Notes: generated by a model from the letters alone, not told the origin. 64,000 nucleotides of DNA from Novosphingobium resinovorum (GCF_027922145.1 NZ_BSFC01000024.1:1-64000); one strand, 5' to 3'; shown: positions 45,861 through 56,330, counted from the first letter of the stretch. Numbers and translations: made by a program.

Positions 45861-46478
45861 ATGATCCATATTATCGCCTTCTACCTCTTCGCGGTGATGA
45901 CGGTGGCCTCCGGCGCCATCACCATCCTCTCGCGCAACCCGGTGCATTCGGTGCTCTGGCTGATCCTGGCGTTCTTCAACGCCGCCGGCCTGATGGTGCT
46001 GACCGGCGCCGAGTTCATCGCGGCGCTGCTGGTCATCGTCTACGTTGGTGCGGTCGCGGTGCTGTTCCTGTTCGTCGTCATGATGCTCGACATCGACTTC
46101 GCCGAACTGCGCGCCGGTTTCGTCCGCTACTTCCCGTTCGGGGCGCTGGTGGCCATCGTGCTGCTGGCCGAGATCGTGCTGGGCATCGGTGCCTACCGCG
46201 CCGGTAACCTGGAACTGGGCACGCCGGATGGTACTGCTGCAACGGCTGCGGGTCTCTCGAACATCGAGGCGATCGGCGGACTGCTTTACAGCCGCTACCT
46301 GTTCCTGTTCGAGGCCGCGGGCGTCATCCTGCTCGTCGCCATGATCGGTGCCATCGTGCTGACCCACCGCCAGCGTAACGACACGCGCGGCCAGAAAATC
46401 AGCAAGCAGAACCAGCGCCGTCCGCAGGACGCGACGGTCAACGTCAAGCCTGAAATCGGCAAGGGGGTCTCGCTGTGA
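45861..46478 (+). CDS. nuoJ: NADH-quinone oxidoreductase subunit J
   Basis: Membrane-arm subunit with five helices. The 205-residue protein has [22 protein letters not shown], then [23 protein letters not shown] (with the pi-bulge helix), and the late helix [22 protein letters not shown] polar C-terminal tail of about 35 residues follows. The stop overlaps the nuoK GTG start by 4 bp. Confidence 0.96.
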   Translation: MIHIIAFYLFAVMTVASGAITILSRNPVHSVLWLILAFFNAAGLMVLTGAEFIAALLVIVYVGAVAVLFLFVVMMLDIDFAELRAGFVRYFPFGALVAIVLLAEIVLGIGAYRAGNLELGTPDGTAATAAGLSNIEAIGGLLYSRYLFLFEAAGVILLVAMIGAIVLTHRQRNDTRGQKISKQNQRRPQDATVNVKPEIGKGVSL

Positions 46479-46780
46479 TCGGCGTCGAACATTACGTGGT
46501 CGTGAGCTCGATCCTCTTCGTGCTCGGCGTCCTCGGCATCTTCATCAACCGCAAGAACATCATCGTCATCCTGATGTCGATCGAACTGATCCTGCTTGCG
46601 GTGAACATCAACCTCGTCGCGTTCAGCGCCTTCCTGCACGACCTGACTGGCCAGATCTTCGCCATGTTCGTGCTGACGGTGGCAGCCGGCGAGGCCGCAG
46701 TGGGGCTTGCTATCCTCGTGATCTACTTCCGTGGCCGCGGCACCATCGCCGTCGACGACGTCAACCGGATGAAGGGGTAA
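46475..46780 (+). CDS. nuoK: NADH-quinone oxidoreductase subunit K
   Basis: Small membrane-arm subunit (101 residues, three helices), homologous to MrpC. It has the conserved buried Glu residues in [12 protein letters not shown] and [14 protein letters not shown] that line the proton path, and the end [19 protein letters not shown] start overlapping the nuoJ stop. Confidence 0.97.
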   Translation: MIGVEHYVVVSSILFVLGVLGIFINRKNIIVILMSIELILLAVNINLVAFSAFLHDLTGQIFAMFVLTVAAGEAAVGLAILVIYFRGRGTIAVDDVNRMKG

Positions 46781-46784
46781 GTCC

Positions 46785-48902
46785 GTGTCGATCTACCTCA
46801 TCGTCTTTCTGCCGCTGCTGGCGTCGATCCTTGCCGGGTTCGCGAACAAGTCGCTCGGCTTCGTCGTGCCCAAGGTGCTGACGACCGGCGCGCTGTTCAT
46901 CGCCTGCGGATTGTCCTGGCCGATCTTCATTGCCTTCCTGACCGGCAGCGCTGAAGCCAGCGTCTTCCCGGTTCTGAAGTGGGTCGCTTCGGGCACGATG
47001 ACCTTCGACTGGGCTCTGCGCGTGGATACGCTCACCGCCGTCATGCTCGTGGTCATCACTTCGGTCTCGGCGCTCGTGCACCTCTATTCGTGGGGCTACA
47101 TGAGCGAGGAGCCGGATCAGCCGCGCTTCTTCGCGTACCTTTCGCTGTTCACCTTCGCCATGCTCATGCTGGTGACGGCGGACAACCTGGTGCAGATGTT
47201 CTTCGGTTGGGAAGGCGTGGGCCTGGCCTCGTACCTCCTGATCGGCTTCTGGTTCCGCAAGCCTTCGGCCGGCGCCGCCGCGATCAAGGCCTTCGTGGTC
47301 AACCGCGTCGGTGACCTCGGCTTCATGCTCGGCATCTTCGGTACCTACCTGGTGTTCGGCACTGTCTCGATCCCCGAGATCCTGCACGCCGCGCCGACGA
47401 TGGCCGGTTCGACCATCGGCTTCCTCGGCCACCGGTTCGACACCATGACGGTGCTGTGCCTGCTGCTGTTCGTGGGCGCGATGGGCAAGTCGGCGCAGCT
47501 TGGCCTGCACACCTGGCTTCCGGACGCGATGGAAGGCCCGACCCCGGTGTCGGCGCTGATCCACGCTGCCACGATGGTCACCGCGGGCGTCTTCATGGTC
47601 TGCCGTCTTTCGCCGATGTTCGAGCAGAGCGAGACCGCGATGCACGTCGTCGCCGTGGTCGGTGCCTGCACCTGCTTCTTCGCCGCCACGATCGGCTGCA
47701 CGCAGTGGGACATCAAGCGCGTCATCGCCTATTCGACCTGTTCGCAGCTGGGCTACATGTTCTTCGCAGCGGGTTCGGGCGCGTTCGGTGCGGCCATGTT
47801 CCACCTGTTCACGCACGCCTTCTTCAAGGCCCTGCTGTTCCTCTGCGCCGGTTCGGTCATCCATGCGATGCACCACGAGCAGGACATGCGCTTCTACGGC
47901 GGTCTACGTAAGAAGATCCCGATCACCTTCTGGACGATGACGGCGGGTACGCTGGCCATCACCGGTGTCGGCATCGCCGGTGTGATCGGCTTCGCGGGCT
48001 TCTACTCGAAGGACGCGATCCTCGAAGCGGCCTTCGGTTCGGGCAGCCAGGTGGGCACTTTCGCCTTCTGGATGGGCATCTTCGCCGCTCTGATGACGAG
48101 CTTCTATTCGTGGCGCCTGGTCTTCCTGACCTTCTTCGGCAAGCCGCGCTGGAACCAGTCGGAGCACGTCCAGCACGCCGTTCATGACGCCCATGGTCAC
48201 GGCCATGACGATCATGCCCACGACGCGCACGGTCATGATGACGCGCATGCTCATGACGACCACGCGCACGATGACCATGCCCACGCACCTGCCGATCTCG
48301 GCATGCGCGGTCCGGACTACGGCGACCATGGCGACGGCACGGGTGGTTACCACCCGCACGAAAGCCCGCTGGTGATGCTGCTGCCGCTGCTGATCCTGTC
48401 GGTCGGCGCCGTCGCTGCCGGTTTCGTCTTCAACCATACCTTCGTCTCCGAAGGCGAGGGCGAGTTCTGGAAGGGCGCGCTGGTGTTCCACGAGCACCTG
48501 ATCCACGCCATGCACGGTGTTCCGATGTGGGTGAAGTGGGCGCCGTTCACGGTCATGGCCATCGGCTTCGTCACCGCCTGGTACGGCTACATCAAGAACA
48601 CCGCGTTCCCGAAGGCGGTCGCCGACCAGCTCGGCCCGGTCCACACCTTCGTCTACCGCAAGTGGATGTTCGACGAGCTCTACAACACCATCTTCGTCAA
48701 GCCTGCCTTCTGGCTGGGCGGCGTGTTCTGGAAGGTGCTCGATATCGGCATCATCGACCGCTTCGGTCCCGACGGTGCGGCGGCTGTCGTCGCCAAGGGT
48801 TCGACTTACGCGCAGAAAGTCCAATCGGGCTATCTCTACAGCTACGCTCTTGTCATGCTGCTGGGCCTTGTCGGCGCCATCAGCTGGGTGATCGCGGGAT
48901 AA
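46785..48902 (+). CDS. nuoL: NADH-quinone oxidoreductase subunit L with His-rich insertion
   Basis: The distal antiporter-like proton-pumping subunit. The 705-residue protein has the conserved core FFGWEGVGLASYLLIGFW, the TM5/TM7 region GKSAQLGLHTWLPDAMEGPTPVSALIHAATMV, and SKDAI; the long lateral helix is at the C-terminus. Residues about 461-527 are a hydrophilic insertion rich in His, Asp and Ala (HGHDDHAHDAHGHDDAHAHD type; around 19 His) between two late helices, not seen in E. coli NuoL. GTG start, four bases after the nuoK stop. Confidence 0.97.
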   Translation: MSIYLIVFLPLLASILAGFANKSLGFVVPKVLTTGALFIACGLSWPIFIAFLTGSAEASVFPVLKWVASGTMTFDWALRVDTLTAVMLVVITSVSALVHLYSWGYMSEEPDQPRFFAYLSLFTFAMLMLVTADNLVQMFFGWEGVGLASYLLIGFWFRKPSAGAAAIKAFVVNRVGDLGFMLGIFGTYLVFGTVSIPEILHAAPTMAGSTIGFLGHRFDTMTVLCLLLFVGAMGKSAQLGLHTWLPDAMEGPTPVSALIHAATMVTAGVFMVCRLSPMFEQSETAMHVVAVVGACTCFFAATIGCTQWDIKRVIAYSTCSQLGYMFFAAGSGAFGAAMFHLFTHAFFKALLFLCAGSVIHAMHHEQDMRFYGGLRKKIPITFWTMTAGTLAITGVGIAGVIGFAGFYSKDAILEAAFGSGSQVGTFAFWMGIFAALMTSFYSWRLVFLTFFGKPRWNQSEHVQHAVHDAHGHGHDDHAHDAHGHDDAHAHDDHAHDDHAHAPADLGMRGPDYGDHGDGTGGYHPHESPLVMLLPLLILSVGAVAAGFVFNHTFVSEGEGEFWKGALVFHEHLIHAMHGVPMWVKWAPFTVMAIGFVTAWYGYIKNTAFPKAVADQLGPVHTFVYRKWMFDELYNTIFVKPAFWLGGVFWKVLDIGIIDRFGPDGAAAVVAKGSTYAQKVQSGYLYSYALVMLLGLVGAISWVIAG

Positions 48903-48903
48903 G

Positions 48904-50439
48904 ATGATGACTGGTTTTCCGATCCTCAGCCTGATGCTGCTGGTGCCGCTCCTCGGCGCACTGGCATGCCTCTTCCTCGAAGCGAAAGCGGCGCGCACCG
49001 TCGCGCTGCTCGCAACCCTCGTCGATCTCGTCCTCGGCATCGCCCTGTGGATGAACTTCGACGTGGGCGGCGCCCAGTGGCAGTTCACCGAGCGCCTGAA
49101 CATCTTCTCGGGCTTCACTTACGCCCTCGGCATCGACGGCATCGCCCTGCTGCTCATCATGCTCTCGGTTTTCCTCATGCCGATCTGCATCGGCGCGAGC
49201 CGTTCGATCGAGAAGCGCGTGGGCGAATACATGGCCGCCTTCCTGCTCGTCGAAGTGTTCATGCTCGGCGTGTTCATGGCGCAGGACATGTACCTGTTCT
49301 ACATGTTCTTCGAAGCCGGCCTGATCCCGATGTATCTCATCATCGGCATCTGGGGCGGTGCGGACCGCATCTACGCTTCGTACAAGTTCTTCCTCTACAC
49401 GCTGCTCGGCTCGGTGCTGATGCTCGTCGCGATGCTGTGGATGGTCCACACCGCCGGGACCAGCGACATCCCGACGCTGATGGCCTACGACTTCGACCCG
49501 CATGTCCAGACCTGGCTGTGGCTCGCCTTCTTCGCCAGCTTCGCGGTGAAGATGCCGATGTGGCCGGTCCACACCTGGCTTCCGGCGGCGCACGTTCAGG
49601 CGCCGACGGGCGGCTCGGTCATCCTGGCGGGCGTGCTGCTGAAGATGGGCGGCTACGGCTTCATCCGCTTCTCGCTGCCGATGTTCCCCGAAGCCTCGGT
49701 CTATTTCGGACCGCTGGTGTGGGGCCTGTCGATGGCCGCCGTCGTCATCACCTCGCTGATCGCGCTGGTGCAGAGCGACATGAAGAAGCTGATCGCCTAT
49801 TCGTCGGTCGCGCACATGGCGATCGTCACCATCGGCCTGTTCGCCTTCAACGTGCAGGGCCTCGAAGGCTCGATGCTGGTGATGCTCAGCCACGGTCTGG
49901 TCGCAGGCGCGCTGTTCCTGTGCGTCGGCGTCATCTACGACCGCCTGCACACCCGCGAGATCAGCCGTTACGGCGGGCTCGCGATCAACATGCCGCGCTA
50001 CGCCGTGTTCTTCCTGCTGTTCACGATGGCCTCGATCGGCCTGCCGGGCACCAGCGGGTTCGTCGGTGAATTCCTGAGCCTCGGCGGCATCTATCAGGTC
50101 TCGACCTGGACGGCGCTGATCTGCACCACCGGCATCATCCTGGGCGCGGCGTACATGCTGTACCTCTACCGCCGGGTCGTGTTCGGCGAGCAGAAGAACG
50201 CCGATGCCGCCGCGATGCCCGACCTCGACGCCCGCGAACTGGCGATGGTCATCCCGCTTGCGCTCGCCGCGCTATGGATGGGCGTCTACCCCGAGAGCTT
50301 CATCGCTCCGATGCGTGCCGACATCGCCGCGCTCGACGCGCGCCTCGCCCGTGCCAAGCCGGCCGGTGACAGCGCGCCTACACCTGGAAAAGCTAAGCCT
50401 GCGCACGAAGAAGCCGCTGCGCATGGGGGGTCACACTGA
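48904..50439 (+). CDS. nuoM: NADH-quinone oxidoreductase subunit M
   Basis: Antiporter-like proton-pumping membrane subunit, 511 residues with 14 helices. Conserved features are the Glu in LVEVFMLGVFMAQD, FFEAGLIPMYLIIGIWGG, the Lys in FAVKMPMWPVHTWLPAAHVQAPT, and IGLPGTSGFVGEFL. A polar tail rich in Ala, Pro and Lys ends the protein. ATG at 48904 with a second ATG directly after; the stop shares one base with nuoN. Confidence 0.97.
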   Translation: MMTGFPILSLMLLVPLLGALACLFLEAKAARTVALLATLVDLVLGIALWMNFDVGGAQWQFTERLNIFSGFTYALGIDGIALLLIMLSVFLMPICIGASRSIEKRVGEYMAAFLLVEVFMLGVFMAQDMYLFYMFFEAGLIPMYLIIGIWGGADRIYASYKFFLYTLLGSVLMLVAMLWMVHTAGTSDIPTLMAYDFDPHVQTWLWLAFFASFAVKMPMWPVHTWLPAAHVQAPTGGSVILAGVLLKMGGYGFIRFSLPMFPEASVYFGPLVWGLSMAAVVITSLIALVQSDMKKLIAYSSVAHMAIVTIGLFAFNVQGLEGSMLVMLSHGLVAGALFLCVGVIYDRLHTREISRYGGLAINMPRYAVFFLLFTMASIGLPGTSGFVGEFLSLGGIYQVSTWTALICTTGIILGAAYMLYLYRRVVFGEQKNADAAAMPDLDARELAMVIPLALAALWMGVYPESFIAPMRADIAALDARLARAKPAGDSAPTPGKAKPAHEEAAAHGGSH

Positions 50440-51902
50440 TGGACTGGTCGCACTCCCTGCGCTTAATCGCGCCGGAAGAAACGCTGAGCATTGCAGGTCT
50501 GATCCTGCTTCTGATCGCCGCCTGGGGTGGTGACAAGGCAAGCCGCCTGATCTCGATCCTCGCCGTCACGGCGCTGGTCGGCGCCGCGTTCCTCGTCGCC
50601 CCCGCGCTGTGCGGCGGCCACATGGGCCCGGACTACTCCGCCTTCTTCGGCCAGGTTCACGCCGATGCCTTCTCGGCCTTCGGCAAGATCCTGATCTACC
50701 TTTCGGCCGCCGCCACGCTCGTCGTCGCGCCTGCCTTCTTCGAGCGCCTCGGCGCGATGCGGGCCGAGTTCCCGATCCTCGTGATCTTCGCGGCGGTCGG
50801 CAGCGGCATGATGGTGTCGGCGGGCGATCTGCTGGCGCTCTACATCGGCCTCGAAATGAACTCGCTGGCCGCTTACGTGCTGGCCGCCTTCGTGCGGACC
50901 GACGGACGCTCGGCGGAAGCGGGCCTCAAGTACTTCGTGCTGGGCGCGCTGGCCTCGGGCATCCTGCTGTTCGGCATGAGCCTGACTTACGGCTTCACCG
51001 GCACCACCTCGTTCGCGGGCATCAATGCGGCGCTTAGCGGTGGTCTGTCCAACGGCGCACTGTTCGGCATCGTCTTCATGCTGGCGGGCCTCGCCTTCAA
51101 GATCAGCGCCGTGCCGTTCCACATGTGGACGCCGGACGTCTACGAAGGCGCGCCGACCCCGGTGACGAAGTTCTTCGCCACTTCGGGCAAGGTCGCGGCC
51201 ATCGGCCTGACCATGCGCGTGATGCTGGATGCGTTCGGCGACCAGTCGGACGCATGGCGCCAGATCATCGTCTTCGTGGCGCTTGCCTCGATCGTGGTTG
51301 GTGCGCTGGGTGCGATCGGCCAGAAGAACATCAAGCGCCTGATGGCCTATTCGTCGATCAACAACGTCGGCTTCATCCTCGTGGGCCTCGCTGCGGCGAA
51401 CCCGCAGGGTGCTTCGGCGATGCTGTTCTACCTCGTGATCTACGTCGCGATGACCGTCGCGGGCTTCGTCACCGTGCTGATGCTGCGGGACGAAAATGGC
51501 GAGAACGTCGAGGAAATCGGCCAGTACGCGGGTCTCTCGCGCACCCGTCCGGGCCTTGCCGCCGCGCTGGCATTCGTGATGTTCAGCCTTGCCGGTATCC
51601 CGCCGATGTTCGGCTTCTGGGGCAAGTTCCTGGTCTTCAAGGCTGCCGTCGATGCTAACATGATGCCGCTTGCGGCGATCGGTTTCGCGGCCTCGGTGAT
51701 CGGCGCGTTCTACTACCTGAAGGTCGTCAAGGTCATCTACTTCGATGAGCCGGTCGATGCCATCAAGTGGAAGAGCGACGTGTGGCACAAGGCGATCCTC
51801 GGCGTGACCTGCCTGTTCATCTCGCCGCTGGGCTATCTGCTGAGCGGATGGCTGCAGGGCCTGACGGACACCGCCGCGACTGCGCTGTTCCACACGCTTT
51901 GA
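50439..51902 (+). CDS. nuoN: NADH-quinone oxidoreductase subunit N
   Basis: Third antiporter-like membrane subunit, 487 residues. It has LLALYIGLEMNSLAAYVLAAF with the conserved Glu, GLAFKISAVPFHMWTPDVYEGAPTPVT with the key Lys, and LMAYSSINNVGFILVGLAA. Last complex I gene. Its TGA overlaps the TTG start of birA by 4 bp, so the downstream genes are coupled to complex I expression. Confidence 0.97.
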   Translation: MDWSHSLRLIAPEETLSIAGLILLLIAAWGGDKASRLISILAVTALVGAAFLVAPALCGGHMGPDYSAFFGQVHADAFSAFGKILIYLSAAATLVVAPAFFERLGAMRAEFPILVIFAAVGSGMMVSAGDLLALYIGLEMNSLAAYVLAAFVRTDGRSAEAGLKYFVLGALASGILLFGMSLTYGFTGTTSFAGINAALSGGLSNGALFGIVFMLAGLAFKISAVPFHMWTPDVYEGAPTPVTKFFATSGKVAAIGLTMRVMLDAFGDQSDAWRQIIVFVALASIVVGALGAIGQKNIKRLMAYSSINNVGFILVGLAAANPQGASAMLFYLVIYVAMTVAGFVTVLMLRDENGENVEEIGQYAGLSRTRPGLAAALAFVMFSLAGIPPMFGFWGKFLVFKAAVDANMMPLAAIGFAASVIGAFYYLKVVKVIYFDEPVDAIKWKSDVWHKAILGVTCLFISPLGYLLSGWLQGLTDTAATALFHTL

Positions 51903-52597
51903 TCGAAACCGTAGCAGAAACGGGGTCCACCAACGCGGACCTCGCGCAGCGGCTCTCCGGCGGTGAATACCTGCCAGAGGGCCGCTGGCTCGTTGCGGAC
52001 CGGCAGAATGCGGGCAGGGGGCGCCTCGGGCGCGTCTGGGATGACGGTGCGGGCAATTTCATGGGCTCGACCGTGGTGCGCATCGCGCCCGGCGATCCAT
52101 CACCTGCCACGCTGGCGCTGCTGACGGGCCTTGCGGTTCATGAGGCGCTCTCGCGCTTCGTCAGTGCCGGCCTGATGCTCAAGTGGCCGAACGACCTGCT
52201 ACTTCACGAAGCCAAGGTCGCGGGCATCCTGCTGGAAATGGTATCAGGCGTGGTCATCGTCGGCATCGGCGTGAACCTCGTCCATGCGCCCGAAGTCCCG
52301 GGCCGGCGGACCGCTGCGCTGGGCGATCTGGCCCCGAGCCGCGATATCTTCGCCGAGGCGCTGGCTGCCAGCTTCGACACCGAACTGCAGCGTTGGCGCT
52401 CGGTCGGCCTTGCCCCGCTGCTGCGTCGCTGGCAGAGTGCGGCGCACCCGCAGGGAACCCCGCTTCGGGTGCTTCCGCCCGGTGAAGACGCGGTCGAAGG
52501 TGCGTTCGCGGGACTGGCGGAGGACGGAAACCTCCGCCTCGCCCTGCTTGACGGATCGATCCGGACGATCCACGCGGGTGACGTCCTGCTCGTATGA
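51899..52597 (+). CDS. birA: Biotin--[acetyl-CoA-carboxylase] ligase
   Basis: Attaches biotin to the carrier protein of acetyl-CoA carboxylase and related enzymes. The 232-residue protein has ETGSTNADL at the start, the biotinyl-AMP loop NAGRGRLGRVW, LKWPNDLLL and KVAGILLEMV, and the small C-terminal SH3-like domain. It lacks the N-terminal helix-turn-helix of E. coli BirA, so it is not a repressor. The likely start is TTG at 51899, overlapping the nuoN stop; no ATG is available at the right place. Confidence 0.93.
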   Translation: MIETVAETGSTNADLAQRLSGGEYLPEGRWLVADRQNAGRGRLGRVWDDGAGNFMGSTVVRIAPGDPSPATLALLTGLAVHEALSRFVSAGLMLKWPNDLLLHEAKVAGILLEMVSGVVIVGIGVNLVHAPEVPGRRTAALGDLAPSRDIFAEALAASFDTELQRWRSVGLAPLLRRWQSAAHPQGTPLRVLPPGEDAVEGAFAGLAEDGNLRLALLDGSIRTIHAGDVLLV

Positions 52598-52611
52598 GGA
52601 ACTGAAAGAGC

Positions 52612-53391
52612 ATGCTGCTCGCTATCGACGCCGGCAATACCAATGTCGTCTTCGCGCTGCTGGAAGGTCGCACGATCAAGGGCCGCTGGCGCATCGCCAC
52701 CGATCCGCGCCGCACGGGCGACGAATATGCCGTCTGGCTGATGCAACTGCTCGCCATTCGCGGCGTGAAGGCGCAGGAAGTCACGCAGATCGTGATTTCT
52801 ACCGTTGTCCCCCGCGCGCTGCACAACCTCGAGATACTGGCCCGCCATTACTTCGAGATCGAACCGCTGATCGCCGGGCAGGGCAAGGCCGAGTACGGCA
52901 TCGACATCGACGTGGAACAGCCCAGTTCGCTCGGCGCCGACCGGGCGGTGAACGCCATCGCCGCGCACGACAAGCATGCGGGCGACCTCATCGTCGTCGA
53001 TTTCGGCACCGCGACCACCTTCGACGTGATAGACTTCAACGGCGCCTACAAGGGCGGCATCATCGCGCCGGGCATCAACCTCTCGCTCGATGCGCTGGTG
53101 GGCAATACGGCCAAGCTGCCGCGCATCGCCATCGCCGCGCCCAAGAGCACCAGCGTCGTCGGCCGCAACACCGAGGACCAGATGCTGATCGGCGTCTTCT
53201 GGGGCTACGTCGCGATGATGGAGGGCCTGATCGCCCGCATCCGCGCCGAGATCGGCCGCCCAGCCAAGGTCATCGCCACGGGCGGCCTCGCCGTCCTGTT
53301 CGACGAGGCCACCAATATCTTCGACGCGGTCGATGCCGATCTCACGATAGACGGCCTCGCCATCATTGCCGAAAGGGCAGCTTTTAAGTGA
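52612..53391 (+). CDS. coaX: Type III pantothenate kinase
   Basis: First step of coenzyme A synthesis: pantothenate to 4'-phosphopantothenate. The 259-residue protein has the ASKHA phosphate loop [12 protein letters not shown], the [15 protein letters not shown] segment, [14 protein letters not shown] and [10 protein letters not shown], and ATGGLAVLF late in the sequence. The type III form needs a monovalent cation and is not inhibited by CoA. It starts 14 bases after birA; its stop overlaps the rnj GTG by 4 bp. Confidence 0.96.
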   Translation: MLLAIDAGNTNVVFALLEGRTIKGRWRIATDPRRTGDEYAVWLMQLLAIRGVKAQEVTQIVISTVVPRALHNLEILARHYFEIEPLIAGQGKAEYGIDIDVEQPSSLGADRAVNAIAAHDKHAGDLIVVDFGTATTFDVIDFNGAYKGGIIAPGINLSLDALVGNTAKLPRIAIAAPKSTSVVGRNTEDQMLIGVFWGYVAMMEGLIARIRAEIGRPAKVIATGGLAVLFDEATNIFDAVDADLTIDGLAIIAERAAFK

Positions 53392-55013
53392 TTCCCGGTA
53401 AGGAACTTTTGTTTTGTGCGCTCGGCGGTTCGGGCGAAATCGGCATGAACGTCAATCTCTACGGCTGTCAGGGCAAGTGGCTGATGGTCGATCTGGGGAT
53501 GACGTTCTCCGGCAACGAATATCCCGGCGTCGATCTGGTCTTCGCCGACCTCGACTTCATCGAGAACGAGCGTGAGAACCTTCTCGGCATCGTCCTGACC
53601 CATGCCCATGAGGACCATATCGGCGCGGTCCCGTACTTCGCCGAGGAACTGGGCGTGCCGCTTTATGCGACGCCGTTCACCGCCAAACTGGTTGCCGCCA
53701 AGCTGGAAGAGGCGGGCATCCTCGACCGGGTCGAACTCAACGTGGTCGATGATCTGGAGAACTTCCAGATCGGCCCGTTCGGCATCCGCTACGTGCCGCT
53801 GGCGCACTCGATCGCCGAAGGCAACGCGCTGCTGATCGAGACGCCTTATGGCCGCATCTTCCACACCGGCGACTGGAAGCTGGACGACGAGCCGCAAGTC
53901 GGCACCCCGGCGACGCAGGCCGAACTGACCGCCATTGGCGACGAGGGCGTTCTGGCTCTCGTCTGCGATTCCACCAACGTGTTCAATCCTGAGGCTTCCG
54001 GTTCGGAAGGCGACGTCTACCGGGGCCTGCTGGCCGAAGTGAAGAAGCACAAGGGCCGCCGCGTGCTGGTGACGACTTTCGCCTCCAACGTCGCGCGCCT
54101 GCAGACGCTGGGCGATGTCGCGAAGAAGACCGGCCGCCAGCTGTGCGTCGCGGGCCGCTCGCTCGACCGCATCATCCAGACCGGCCAGTCCTGCGGCTAT
54201 CTCAAGGACTTGCCCGACCTCGTCGATCCCGACACCGCGATGGACCTGCCGCGCGGCGACGTGCTTATCGTTGCCACCGGGGGGCAGGGGGAACCGCGCG
54301 CGGCACTCGCCCGCGTGGCCGAGGGCAACCATCCGATCAAGCTCGACAAGGGCGACGTGGTGCTGTTCTCCAGCCGCCAGATCCCCGGCAACGAAATCCA
54401 GATCGGCCGCATCCAGAACCGTCTGGCGGAGCAGGGCGTCATCGTCGTCACCGACCGCCAGAGCGAAATACACGTCTCCGGCCATCCGGGCCGGCCGGAA
54501 CTGGAAGCGCTCTATTCGTGGATCAGACCGCAGATCCTGCTGCCGGTGCATGGCGAAATCCGCCACATGAAGGAACAAGCTCGCCTCGGCGTTGCCAGCG
54601 GCATTCCCAAGGCGATCTTCCAGAAGAACGGCGATCTCGTGCGTCTTGCGCCCAATCATCCGGGCAAGTTCGGCGAAGTGCGCGCGGGCCGTTTGGTGCT
54701 CGACGGCGACATCATCGCGCCCGCTGACGGCGAGGCGATCATCATGCGCCGTCGTATCGCCTTCAACGGCGTCGTCTCGGTGGCGGCCGATCGCAAGGGC
54801 CATGTCGAGATTTCCGCGCTGGGCCTGCCGCTCGACGAGGACTACGCCGGGTTCGTCGAGGAAGCCAGGCGCGATGTTGCCGAGGCGCTGAAGCGCGCGG
54901 GCAAGGCGGATCGCGATACGCGCTCCGAAGCCGCGCGCCTTGCCGCGCGCCGCGCCGCGACCCGCTGGTCGGGCAAGAAGCCGCAAGTGCAGGTGCTGCT
55001 GCTGGAGGATTGA
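53388..55013 (+). CDS. rnj: Ribonuclease J
   Basis: A metallo-beta-lactamase/beta-CASP ribonuclease with both endonuclease and 5'-exonuclease activity in characterised members. The 541-residue protein has the metal motif [14 protein letters not shown] near residue 70, the downstream metal His in [10 protein letters not shown] and the Asp/His of [12 protein letters not shown], and the beta-CASP part with CDSTNVF, STRQIPGNE-like SSRQIPGNE and [13 protein letters not shown]. The C-terminal domain is short. GTG start overlapping the coaX stop. Confidence 0.96.
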   Translation: MIPGKELLFCALGGSGEIGMNVNLYGCQGKWLMVDLGMTFSGNEYPGVDLVFADLDFIENERENLLGIVLTHAHEDHIGAVPYFAEELGVPLYATPFTAKLVAAKLEEAGILDRVELNVVDDLENFQIGPFGIRYVPLAHSIAEGNALLIETPYGRIFHTGDWKLDDEPQVGTPATQAELTAIGDEGVLALVCDSTNVFNPEASGSEGDVYRGLLAEVKKHKGRRVLVTTFASNVARLQTLGDVAKKTGRQLCVAGRSLDRIIQTGQSCGYLKDLPDLVDPDTAMDLPRGDVLIVATGGQGEPRAALARVAEGNHPIKLDKGDVVLFSSRQIPGNEIQIGRIQNRLAEQGVIVVTDRQSEIHVSGHPGRPELEALYSWIRPQILLPVHGEIRHMKEQARLGVASGIPKAIFQKNGDLVRLAPNHPGKFGEVRAGRLVLDGDIIAPADGEAIIMRRRIAFNGVVSVAADRKGHVEISALGLPLDEDYAGFVEEARRDVAEALKRAGKADRDTRSEAARLAARRAATRWSGKKPQVQVLLLED

Positions 55014-55017
55014 TGCG

Positions 55018-55314
55018 ATGGCGATGAACTGGACCTCCATGATCGCGATCTATGCGCTGTTCTGGGTGCTGAGTGCGTTCGTTGTCCTCCCTGTCGGGCT
55101 GCGCACGCCGGACGAGGTGGAGGGCCATGTCATCGAGAAGGGCCACGCCACGAGCGCGCCGGTGAACTTCCGCCCGAAGCTGGTCGCCCGGCGGGCGACC
55201 ATCGTGGCGGTGGTGCTTTTCGGGCTCTACTACGCCAATTATGCGAACGGGTGGATCACCGTGGACGACGTGAACCTGTTCGGGACGCCGCCGGTCAAGG
55301 ATCTCGGCTACTGA
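55018..55314 (+). CDS. DUF1467 membrane protein
   Basis: A 98-residue inner-membrane protein of the alphaproteobacterial DUF1467 family. Two hydrophobic helices (about residues 6-28 and 60-80) flank VLPVGLRTPDEVEGHVIEKGHATSAP, the conserved loop. The ATG at 55018 lies four bases after the rnj stop. Members are usually found downstream of rnj or coaX in alphaproteobacteria. Function unknown. Confidence 0.9.
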   Translation: MAMNWTSMIAIYALFWVLSAFVVLPVGLRTPDEVEGHVIEKGHATSAPVNFRPKLVARRATIVAVVLFGLYYANYANGWITVDDVNLFGTPPVKDLGY

Positions 55315-55352
55315 GCTTTGGCTTTGGCGTCGTTCCGCGCTAGAGGCACGCC

Positions 55353-56312
55353 ATGGAACCACTGGATACCAACGCGCGGCGTCTGTGCGTGGCGGCGCTT
55401 TACTGCTTCACCCGTTTCGACGACCCCGCCGAGCTGAAGATGCCGCTCGAGGCACTGTGTCACACGCACGGCATTCGCGGCACGCTGCTGCTGGCGGGTG
55501 AGGGGATCAACGGGACTATCGCCGGGACCGAGGCGGGCGTCGCCGCGATCGTTGCGCATGTGCGCGGACTACCGGGCTGCGCTGGGGTGGACGTCAAGTT
55601 CTCCGACGCGCCGCACATGCCGTTCCATCGTATGAAAGTGCGGATCAAGCGCGAGATCGTAACGATGGGGCAGCCGGATATCGATCCGTTGGCGACCGTG
55701 GGCACGTACGTCGAGCCGCAGGACTGGAATGCACTGATCTCCGATCCGGATACGATCGTGATCGATACTCGAAACGACTACGAAGTGGCGGTAGGTACTT
55801 TCGCCGGAGCGATCGACCCTCAAACCGAGACATTTCGGGAGTTTCCCGAATGGTTCCGCGCCGAGCGCGAGAGGTTGCTGGGGCAGGGGAAGCCGCCGAA
55901 GGTGGCGATGTTCTGTACCGGCGGCATCCGCTGCGAGAAGTCGACGGCTTTCCTCAAGCAAGAAGGCGTCGAGGAGGTCTATCACCTCAAGGGCGGGATT
56001 CTGAAATATCTGGAAACCGTGCCGCAGGAGCAGAGCTTGTGGGAGGGCGAATGCTTCGTCTTCGATCAGCGCGTGACCATCGGGCACGGACTGGTCCAGG
56101 GCACCTACGAACTGTGCCACGCCTGTCGCCGCCCGATCAGTGCGGAGGACAGCAAATCCGAACTCTACGAGATCGGTGTGAGTTGTCCCGCTTGCCATGG
56201 CGAGCGCACTGACGAACAGCGTGCTGCCTATCGCGAGCGGGAAAGGCAGGAGAAACTTGCCTCAGCCCGGGGCGCGGCGCATGTCGGTGCGGTCTACCGG
56301 GATGCGAATTGA
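55353..56312 (+). CDS. trhO: tRNA uridine(34) hydroxylase (rhodanese-domain protein)
   Basis: Hydroxylates uridine 34 of tRNAs in an oxygen-dependent step toward cmo5U/mo5U. The 319-residue protein has the N-terminal acylphosphatase-like part ([34 protein letters not shown]), the rhodanese domain with [13 protein letters not shown] and the catalytic Cys loop [12 protein letters not shown], and a C-terminal Cys-rich end (CHACRRPIS and CPACHGERT) that may bind zinc. It follows the rnj-DUF1467 pair by 38 bases and precedes a strong hairpin. Confidence 0.94.
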   Translation: MEPLDTNARRLCVAALYCFTRFDDPAELKMPLEALCHTHGIRGTLLLAGEGINGTIAGTEAGVAAIVAHVRGLPGCAGVDVKFSDAPHMPFHRMKVRIKREIVTMGQPDIDPLATVGTYVEPQDWNALISDPDTIVIDTRNDYEVAVGTFAGAIDPQTETFREFPEWFRAERERLLGQGKPPKVAMFCTGGIRCEKSTAFLKQEGVEEVYHLKGGILKYLETVPQEQSLWEGECFVFDQRVTIGHGLVQGTYELCHACRRPISAEDSKSELYEIGVSCPACHGERTDEQRAAYRERERQEKLASARGAAHVGAVYRDAN

Positions 56313-56330
56313 TCATTCAGCCGTAGGGGC

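Noticed and set aside
48170..48370. Short tandem repeats in nuoL, considered as a CRISPR or microsatellite
   Set aside because: They are codons for His, Asp and Ala in an unbroken reading frame, with no spacer-repeat periodicity.
53205..55040. A 611-residue minus-strand frame opposite rnj
   Set aside because: Shadow of the RNase J gene; the plus strand carries the metallo-beta-lactamase motifs and tight overlaps with coaX.
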